A stretch of DNA of 38,479 nt from positions 1-38,479 of the forward strand of contig NZ_NWSV01000038.1 of the NCBI RefSeq assembly GCF_002531935.1, read 5' to 3'. Below, piece by piece: positions 32,847 through 38,479 of the stretch. The DNA comes from Rhizobium chutanense (GTDB lineage: Bacteria > Pseudomonadota > Alphaproteobacteria > Rhizobiales > Rhizobiaceae). Made by a program: the position numbers and the translations under genes. Each line of letters begins with the position of its first letter. Within the stretch, counting starts at the first letter, position 1. Below the pieces are notes generated by a model. It was not told the origin of the DNA. It did no database searches and worked only from the letters and a program-made list of their open reading frames with translations.

Positions 32847-33584
32847 TTGGAACAACAGAATGCAGGCGGTGAGACGAGAGCCGGCGATGTGCTGCAGCGC
32901 ATGCGGCAGGATATCGTGAATTGCGTTCTCAAACCCGGCGAGAAATTGCGCTTCGAAAGCCTGCGCGAACGCTACGAAGTTAGTTTCTCGACATTGAGAG
33001 AAGCTCTTTCACGCCTCGCCGCCGAGAACCTTGTGGTAGCGGAGGGGCAGCGCGGTTTTGTCGTCGCCCCCGTGTCGATTGCCGATCTCAACGATCTCAC
33101 GGACGTGCGTGTGCTCGTTGAACGCGAAGCGCTTGCCAAAGCGATACGCAAAGGCGATGACCTTTGGGAAGGTAATATTCTCTCCGCATTTCATCGAATG
33201 GAGAGACTCCAGCAACGCATCGGCCGGGAATATTACCTTTCCGATGAATGGAGCGTGGTGCACGGTGAATTCCATTATTCGCTTGTTGCAGCCTGCGGCT
33301 CGCCAGTGCTGCTTGAGATGAGGGCGAAACTGTTCGAACGTGCGCATCGCTATCGCCGCATGTCGTCACAGTTTCGTACGAAATGGCGGGAAAAGGACGT
33401 TGAACACAAGATGATCGTCGACGCCGTCATGGATCGGAATATCGAGACGGCTCTTAGCTTGATCGAACGCCACATCCGCGAAACAAGCGAGAACGTCATC
33501 GAGCATGCGGGTCATCTGTTTCCAGAATTGACGACAGAAACCCGGCGCCCCACCAAGAAGCCGGCGACCGTAGCTGCCGAGTAA
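32847..33584 (+). CDS. GntR-family (FCD-domain) transcriptional regulator
   Basis: 245 residues from TTG 32847, with GGAGG about 6 nt upstream; no ATG in frame fits. The N-terminal winged helix runs from QRMRQDIVNCVLKPGEKLRF through SFSTLREALSRLAAENLVV and GQRGFVVAPVS. The FCD domain begins near DLNDLTDVRVLVEREAL and has WSVVHGEFHYSLVAACGSP and EHKMIVDAVMDRNIETALS. It is divergent from the dioxygenase operon. The TTTCGAAA-centred repeats in its own promoter region and in the dehydrogenase/FAH promoter are its probable operators. Most such regulators repress until a pathway acid binds the FCD domain. Confidence 0.93.
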   Translation: MEQQNAGGETRAGDVLQRMRQDIVNCVLKPGEKLRFESLRERYEVSFSTLREALSRLAAENLVVAEGQRGFVVAPVSIADLNDLTDVRVLVEREALAKAIRKGDDLWEGNILSAFHRMERLQQRIGREYYLSDEWSVVHGEFHYSLVAACGSPVLLEMRAKLFERAHRYRRMSSQFRTKWREKDVEHKMIVDAVMDRNIETALSLIERHIRETSENVIEHAGHLFPELTTETRRPTKKPATVAAE

Positions 33585-33675
33585 CGACTGTCGGGCGAGT
33601 TCTTTACCTGTTCTGGTGAAAGGTGGCGGCAACTCGTCTTTCCGAGGTCAAAAAAAGCACCGATCCGAGTTCCGT

Positions 33676-34641
33676 CTATGAGCTGTCGCTCTGGATTGGT
33701 GTCGCAAATTCCTGTTCATCATCGCATCCGTCCGGGGACCGATTAAGGCGAGAAGCGGTGACGTCAGCCAGAAGCTGCCGCACCCAGCGATGCAAGCCCG
33801 ATTTATGAGTTCGCTCCGTCCAATACATGTCGATTTCGATTGGAATGTGGACCGGAAAGCGCCGCACGCAGAGCCCGCCATAAGTACGCGCCAGTCTGTT
33901 TGGAATGGTCGCGACAAGATCCGTGCCGGCGATCATCAATTCAATGCTGTCATGGCTCGGAAGGGTGAGCTGTGGCGTCAAAAAGATATCGCGCTCGCGC
34001 AGCGCAGCGAAGTAAAGCGCTTGCCATTGGCCGTTATGCGTGACGGCGACGTGGGCCGCTTCCCGAAAGCGATCGAGCGTCAACTCACCTGTGGCCAGCG
34101 GGTTGTCCGCATCCATGACACACGAATAGTGGTCACAGAATAATCTCCTGCGGAAATAGCCTTCCCCGAGGATGCGAACCGGCCCAAGCACGATATCGGC
34201 ACTGTTTTCCCTCAACTGCTGCTTTCCGTTGACCGCCGATTCCAAGACATTCAGGACGACCTTGGGCGCCGCAGCGCGCAGGGCCGCGATCAATGCGGGC
34301 AATAGCAGGAAACGTTCATGGTGATTGCATGAAAGTGTCACCGCGCCTTCCGCCGTCACCGGGTCGAATTCCTGTGGCACCGCAATCGCCAGCATGCGGT
34401 TCACCATTTCACGCGCCTGAGATACTAGGTCGCCGCACTTGTCTGTCTGGGCAATACGATTGCCCTGGCGCACAAAGAGGGGGTCACCGAAGGCGCGGCG
34501 AAGGCGATCGATCGTATAGCTCACCGTCGATTGGCTGACATCCAGCTGCGCGGCCGCGGCTGAAAACGACCCAGCGTCATGGACCGTCACAAGCACATGC
34601 ATCGATCTGAGATCGATCTGGGCCAAATCGTCCGGAATCAT
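33676..34641 (-). CDS. LysR-family transcriptional regulator
   Basis: 321 residues if started at ATG 34641 (MIPDDLAQIDLRSMHVL), which has AGGAGG just upstream; an in-frame ATG at 34689 lacks one. The N-terminal helix-turn-helix is VTVHDAGSFSAAAAQLDVSQ, followed by STVSYTIDRLRRAFGDPLFV. The effector domain follows (VTLSCNHHERFLLLPALIAA, then ADIVLGPVRILGEGYF). It is divergent from the P450 genes with 125 nt between starts, the usual arrangement for control of the neighbour. It resembles the NodD/LinR-like branch by eye only. The inducer is probably the P450 substrate or product. Confidence 0.93.
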   Translation of the reverse strand: MIPDDLAQIDLRSMHVLVTVHDAGSFSAAAAQLDVSQSTVSYTIDRLRRAFGDPLFVRQGNRIAQTDKCGDLVSQAREMVNRMLAIAVPQEFDPVTAEGAVTLSCNHHERFLLLPALIAALRAAAPKVVLNVLESAVNGKQQLRENSADIVLGPVRILGEGYFRRRLFCDHYSCVMDADNPLATGELTLDRFREAAHVAVTHNGQWQALYFAALRERDIFLTPQLTLPSHDSIELMIAGTDLVATIPNRLARTYGGLCVRRFPVHIPIEIDMYWTERTHKSGLHRWVRQLLADVTASRLNRSPDGCDDEQEFATPIQSDSS

Positions 34642-34766
34642 CCCTCCTCCTACGTCATCGAAGAATCCGATGGCCACCATCGTATCCATCCAATTGTCGC
34701 AAGAAAAGTCCCTCTATAACGTCAAGGACGAGTAAGTCGCTGGAGGGCGAGTCTGGAGGAGATAAC

Positions 34767-35960
34767 ATGCTTGCAAGCAATCAAACATCTGTGCCCGTTA
34801 TTTCGGACGTCTCATTCGCGGAACTTCTGACGGATCCTTACCCGGCTTATAAACGCGCGCGCGAGACGGCTGCCATCGTCAGGATCGAAGCGGCCAATAT
34901 CATGGTCGCAACGCGCTACGACGACATCATGGCCATGGAGCGAGACCTGGAGACCTTCTCCTCGGTCAACCCGCAATCCCTTGTTAATAAGGTGATGGGC
35001 CGCACCATGATGCGCAAGGACGGGGAGGCTCACGCGCGGGAGCGCAAAGCTATCGAGCCGGCATTGCGTCCAGGCGCCGTCAAATCCTGCTGGGCGCCGC
35101 GGCTAGAGGTCATTTTCGACGAGGTTATGGCCGCCTTTGAGAAGGATGGTGCGGCCGATCTGTTCCACGCGCTGGCAGCGCCCATGGCCGGTCGGGCGCT
35201 GGCGGAGGTGCTTGGCTTCATCGATGTCGACTGGCCGACGATGGCGCTGTGGTCGCAATCATTGATCGACGGCGCCGGCAACTACTCCGCCGATCCGGAG
35301 ATTTCCCGCAAGGCGGAAGAAGCCGCACGAGGGGTAGAAGAGGCAATCGACCGCGCCCTGCCTCATCATCGCGACAATCCGAACAGCTCTGTTCTGTCCT
35401 CGATGATCCATGCCGAAGATCCACATACGCTCGAGCAGATCTATGCCAATATCAAAGTCGCGGTCGGCGGCGGCCTGAACGAACCGCGCGACTCGATCCT
35501 GACGCTGGTGCTGGGGCTACTGGAGAACCCCGATCAGCTCGAACGGGTCAAAGCTGACCCGAACCTCTGGCCCACGGCCTTTGAGGAATCGGTCCGCTGG
35601 ATCTCACCGATCGGCATGTATCCGCGGCGCGTTACCCGCGACATCGTCTTTTCCGGCGTTCGGTTGCGTGAGGGAGACCAGATCGGTCTTTGTGTCGGCG
35701 CCGCCAACCGCGATGCCGGCCGGTTCGCCGAACCGGATCGCTTCGATGTCTTCCGGGAAAAGAAATCGCATCTCGCTTTTGGCGCCGGACCTCATTTCTG
35801 CGCCGGCACTTGGCTCGCGCGCCACATGGTCGGACGCCTCGTCGTGCCGAGATTGTTCGCGCGCCTTCGCAATCTGCGCCTGACTGATCCTGGCGCGGTC
35901 CGCATCCAGGGGTGGGTCTTCCGCGGCCCGACCACCCTTCCGGTCACCTGGAACGGTTGA
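34767..35960 (+). CDS. Cytochrome P450 (class I bacterial type)
   Basis: 397 residues from ATG 34767 behind GGAGGAGA. The heme-thiolate loop is HLAFGAGPHFCAGTWLAR (Cys345), the ExxR motif is FEESVRW (Glu274, Arg277), and the C-helix region is GEAHARERKAIEPAL. The I-helix reads AVGGGLNEPRDS (232-243), without the usual acid-threonine pair used in oxygen activation. Some O-demethylating P450s are known for unusual I-helices, so an aryl-ether demethylase such as the guaiacol type (CYP255A) is a possibility, not a conclusion. Ferredoxin and ferredoxin reductase genes follow directly (12 and 3 nt gaps), giving a complete electron chain. A LysR regulator is divergent. Confidence 0.95.
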   Translation: MLASNQTSVPVISDVSFAELLTDPYPAYKRARETAAIVRIEAANIMVATRYDDIMAMERDLETFSSVNPQSLVNKVMGRTMMRKDGEAHARERKAIEPALRPGAVKSCWAPRLEVIFDEVMAAFEKDGAADLFHALAAPMAGRALAEVLGFIDVDWPTMALWSQSLIDGAGNYSADPEISRKAEEAARGVEEAIDRALPHHRDNPNSSVLSSMIHAEDPHTLEQIYANIKVAVGGGLNEPRDSILTLVLGLLENPDQLERVKADPNLWPTAFEESVRWISPIGMYPRRVTRDIVFSGVRLREGDQIGLCVGAANRDAGRFAEPDRFDVFREKKSHLAFGAGPHFCAGTWLARHMVGRLVVPRLFARLRNLRLTDPGAVRIQGWVFRGPTTLPVTWNG

Positions 35961-35972
35961 GAGGAGGACAAA

Positions 35973-36293
35973 ATGACCAACATCACTTTCATGCTTCCGG
36001 ACGGAAGCAAGCTTGCCTGCAACGCATCCGAAGGCCTCAGCCTGATGGAAGTAGCCCTGCAGAATTCGGTCACGGGCATCATCGCCGAGTGCAATGGCGC
36101 GGCCGCCTGTGGGACCTGTCACGTGATCGTCGATGAACATCTCTGGAGCGAACTCGATCCTGTCGGCGAGCACGAAAACGACATGCTCGACTTTACGGCC
36201 TCGGCACGCGAACCCGGTAGCCGCCTCAGTTGCCAGATCAAGGTGGATGCGCGCCTCAATGGCGCATTGGTCCGAATCCCGACAGAGCTGTGA
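35973..36293 (+). CDS. [2Fe-2S] ferredoxin, putidaredoxin/adrenodoxin type
   Basis: 106 residues, ATG 35973 with GAGAGGAGG upstream. The cluster ligands are Cys40, Cys46, Cys49 and Cys87 (ECNGAAACGTCHV and SRLSCQIKV), the C-x5-C-x2-C...C pattern of vertebrate/bacterial P450 ferredoxins. LDPVGEHENDMLDF and the C-terminal NGALVRIPTEL are typical of this group. It should carry single electrons from the reductase downstream to the P450 upstream. Confidence 0.96.
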   Translation: MTNITFMLPDGSKLACNASEGLSLMEVALQNSVTGIIAECNGAAACGTCHVIVDEHLWSELDPVGEHENDMLDFTASAREPGSRLSCQIKVDARLNGALVRIPTEL

Positions 36294-36296
36294 ACC

Positions 36297-37445
36297 ATGA
36301 CCACGCGTATCGTCATCATCGGCGCCGGACAAGCGGGCTTCGCCGCTGCTGCGAAACTGAGGCAGCAGAAGTTCGACGGTGCGATAACACTGCTCGGCGC
36401 TGAGAAGGTCATGCCCTATCAGCGCCCACCGCTCAGCAAGGCCTATCTGTTGGGCAAGCTTTCAGCCGAGCGCCTGTCCCTTCGCAACGAGGCGTTCTAC
36501 CAGCAGCAGGGGATCGACATACGGTCCGACGAACCCGCAGTCTCGATCGATGGCGCCCGCAGGACCGTCGAAACATCACGTTCGCAGATATCCTACGATC
36601 ATCTGGTTATTGCCACCGGGTCCAATCCGGTGCGACTGCCGGCACGCATGACGGAACGTGTCGATGGAATCTTCTACCTGAGGAGCAAGGCCGATGCGGA
36701 TAGATTGCAGCCGCTGTTTATTCCCGGCGCCCGGCTGCTCGTCGTCGGCGGAGGGTATGTTGGGCTCGAGGTGGCGGCGGCTGCGCGCCAAGTCGGCGCA
36801 GCGGTGACACTGGTGGAAGCGGCACCACGCATTTTGAACCGCGTCGCCGCTGAACCGACAGCGACCTTTTTTCGGGAATTGCACCGCTCCCAAGGCGTCG
36901 ACATCCGCGAGGGCACCGGCCTCATCGGGCTCAAAGCGGAGGGTGCGGCGGTGGCGGCCGCGTTGGGGGACGGATCGTCTCTGTCCTGTGACGCGGTCGT
37001 GGTCGGGATTGGAGTCCAACCGGAAACCACCCTCGCAATGTCGGCCGGCATCGATACGGATAACGGCATCGTCGTCGACCAATTCGGCCGGACATCCGAT
37101 CCCACCGTCTGGGCTGCGGGCGACTGCGCCACATTCTTCCATAGAGGAGAGCTGATCCGTATCGAGTCGGTTCCGCACGCAATCGACCAGGCGGAACATG
37201 TGGCGCGCAATATCCTCGGAGCGGAAGTTCCTTATTGCCCGCGGCCGTGGTTTTGGTCCGATCAATATCAGACGAAACTGCAGATCGCCGGCCTGAACCG
37301 GGGTTATGACCGAGCCACCGCCGCGGCAGGTGCGACGGAGGGCAGTTTGACTGTGTCCTATCTGAGCGGCGATCGTCTTCTCGCTGTCGATTGCCTGAAC
37401 GATCCTCGCAGCTTCATGCAAGCCAAGCGTAATCTTGGTCTCTGA
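36297..37445 (+). CDS. Ferredoxin reductase, putidaredoxin-reductase type
   Basis: 382 residues, slightly shorter than the usual 400-410. The FAD fold is IVIIGAGQAGFAAAAKL at residue 5, then MPYQRPPLSKAYLLGKL, characteristic of the PdR/RubB family. The NAD(P)H fold is RLLVVGGGYVGLEVAAAA, and the second FAD motif is DPTVWAAGDCATFF. The C-terminal domain has PWFWSDQYQTKLQIAGL. It should take electrons from NADH to the ferredoxin. It lies 3 nt after the ferredoxin gene, last in the P450 operon and convergent with etfA. Confidence 0.95.
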   Translation: MTTRIVIIGAGQAGFAAAAKLRQQKFDGAITLLGAEKVMPYQRPPLSKAYLLGKLSAERLSLRNEAFYQQQGIDIRSDEPAVSIDGARRTVETSRSQISYDHLVIATGSNPVRLPARMTERVDGIFYLRSKADADRLQPLFIPGARLLVVGGGYVGLEVAAAARQVGAAVTLVEAAPRILNRVAAEPTATFFRELHRSQGVDIREGTGLIGLKAEGAAVAAALGDGSSLSCDAVVVGIGVQPETTLAMSAGIDTDNGIVVDQFGRTSDPTVWAAGDCATFFHRGELIRIESVPHAIDQAEHVARNILGAEVPYCPRPWFWSDQYQTKLQIAGLNRGYDRATAAAGATEGSLTVSYLSGDRLLAVDCLNDPRSFMQAKRNLGL

Positions 37446-37448
37446 CGG

Positions 37449-37595
37449 TCAAGAACAGGAGCTCGCTCCAAATACATCCTCCAACGAAGACACGGCCCTG
37501 CCGGCGAAGTCGAACATGGTCAGGCTGAACGTTTCGACGGCAGCGCCGTCACCAATGGTTCGTTTGATGTCCGAGGAGGTGATGGCCTGGTTCAA
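37449..37595 (-). CDS. Possible small ORF overlapping the etfA stop
   Basis: A TTG at 37595 overlaps the etfA stop codon (TTGA), like the bioA/bioZ junction. It opens a 48-residue frame ending SSLEDVFGASSCS, with AITSSDIKRTIGDGAAVETF in the first part. Codon third positions are mostly G or C, as in real genes here. It lies between the 3' ends of the reductase gene and etfA. It may be a small coupled gene, the remnant of a gene once downstream of etfA, or chance. No family is recognised. Confidence 0.25.
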   Translation of the reverse strand: MNQAITSSDIKRTIGDGAAVETFSLTMFDFAGRAVSSLEDVFGASSCS

Positions 37596-38479
37596 AGCGC
37601 CTTCTGCAATTCCGGCAGGGCTTCGAACAGATCGGCGACCAGACCGTAGTCGGCGACCTGGAAGATCGGCGCCTCCTCGTCCTTATTGATGGCGACGATG
37701 ACCTTCGAATCCTTCATGCCGGCCAGATGCTGGATGGCGCCGGAGATGCCGGCGGCGATATAAAGATCAGGCGCCACCACCTTGCCGGTCTGGCCGACCT
37801 GCCAGTCGTTCGGCGCATAACCGGCATCGACGGCCGCACGGCTGGCGCCGACGGCAGCTCCGAGCTTGTCGGCCAGCGGCAGGATGACTTCGCGGAATTT
37901 CTCCGCCGAACCCAGCGCCCGGCCACCGGAGAGGATGATCTTCGCCGAGGTCAGCTCCGGACGGTCGGAGGCCGACAGTGCGTCCTTGACGAACGTCGAC
38001 AGACCGGGATCGGAAACGGCCGGGATGACCTCGACCGCGGCGGAGCCGCCTTCTGCTCCGGAGGCAAACGAGGCGGTGCGCACGGTGATGACCTTCTTGG
38101 CATCGCTTGCCTGCACCGTCTGGATGGCATTGCCGGCATAGATCGGCCGCTTGAAGGTATCGGATGAGACGACTTCGACGATCTCCGAGACCTGGGCGAC
38201 ATCGAGCAGGGCGGCGACGCGCGGCAGCACGTTCTTGCCGACCGAAGTGGCGGCAGACAGGATCGTGTCATAAGAGCCGGCGAGCGAAACGATCAGGTCG
38301 GAGAGCGGCTCGGCCAGATTGTTGGCGAGCGCATCGCTTTCGGCCAAGAGCACCTTGGTAACGCCGGAGAGTTTGGCCGCCTGTTCGGCCGCAGCCTTGG
38401 CCCCCTTGCCGGCGACCAGCACATGGACATCGCTTGCCTGTTCCTTGGCGATCTGGCTTGCCGCCGTCAGTGCCTTGGC
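37592..38479 (-). CDS. etfA: Electron transfer flavoprotein subunit alpha, partial (5' end beyond the window)
   Basis: 296 codons are present, to the right edge of the window; the remaining N-terminus lies outside. The C-terminal FAD-binding domain is complete: LSGGRALGSAEKFREVILPL, GAAVGASRAAVDAGYAPN, DWQVGQTGKVVAPDLYIAAG, ISGAIQHLAGMKDSKVIVAI and NKDEEAPIFQVADYGLVADL. EtfAB passes electrons from acyl-CoA and other dehydrogenases to ETF-quinone oxidoreductase. It is on the opposite strand to the P450 operon and probably marks the border of the catabolic cluster with more conserved genes. Confidence 0.96.
   Translation of the reverse strand, partial: AKALTAASQIAKEQASDVHVLVAGKGAKAAAEQAAKLSGVTKVLLAESDALANNLAEPLSDLIVSLAGSYDTILSAATSVGKNVLPRVAALLDVAQVSEIVEVVSSDTFKRPIYAGNAIQTVQASDAKKVITVRTASFASGAEGGSAAVEVIPAVSDPGLSTFVKDALSASDRPELTSAKIILSGGRALGSAEKFREVILPLADKLGAAVGASRAAVDAGYAPNDWQVGQTGKVVAPDLYIAAGISGAIQHLAGMKDSKVIVAINKDEEAPIFQVADYGLVADLFEALPELQKAL

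Overview
This window looks like an accessory region (plasmid, chromid or genomic island) of a Rhizobiaceae alphaproteobacterium such as Rhizobium, Agrobacterium or Ensifer. The evidence is high GC, an intact bioBFDAZ operon with a BioR-type regulator and BioR box, an E. coli-like fused transhydrogenase alpha subunit, liv-type uptake genes and many catabolic genes. No tRNA, rRNA, CRISPR array, transposase or phage gene was recognised.

Left part (1-10.9 kb): a minus-strand unit runs from a periplasmic sugar/polyol-binding protein through an IdhA/IolG-like inositol dehydrogenase and a second Gfo/Idh/MocA oxidoreductase to a first pntAB pair (NAD(P) transhydrogenase). This pntA carries a one-base frameshift. 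Divergent from it lie two small membrane-type ORFs (the second broken by an in-frame TAG), a paralogous binding protein and a methyl-accepting chemoreceptor. Three LacI-family-type palindromes sit between the two units and a fourth lies inside the second binding-protein gene. The layout suggests coordinated sensing and oxidation of one polyol or sugar. No ABC permease/ATPase for it and no LacI gene are in the window.

Middle part (11.0-16.8 kb): bioB-bioF-bioD-bioA-bioZ form a tightly packed biotin operon in which every junction is a 4-nt stop/start overlap. A BioR box lies in the promoter and bioR follows downstream.

Right part (17.0-37.4 kb): a large catabolic cluster, probably for an aromatic or aryl-ether compound. 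One minus-strand unit encodes a medium-chain dehydrogenase, a cupin, a branched-chain/aromatic-type ABC importer (binding protein, LivHMGF) and an MhpA-like flavin hydroxylase. Divergent from it is a fumarylacetoacetate hydrolase-family enzyme. A second minus-strand unit encodes an extradiol-type VOC dioxygenase, an alpha/beta hydrolase, an Ldh2-type dehydrogenase and then a second, intact pntAB. Divergent from that unit is a GntR/FCD regulator. A 19-nt sequence containing the palindrome TTTCGAAA is identical in both divergent promoters, which ties the two halves into one likely GntR regulon. A LysR regulator diverges from a three-gene class I P450 system (P450, [2Fe-2S] ferredoxin, ferredoxin reductase). 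Hydroxylation or O-demethylation, extradiol ring cleavage, C-C hydrolysis and hydration/oxidation can be assembled from these genes, but the substrate cannot be read from sequence. The window ends in a partial etfA.

The two pntAB copies are in the same orientation about 26 kb apart. Each is the last pair of genes in a catabolic unit, which suggests that transhydrogenase was recruited twice to balance NADH/NADPH.
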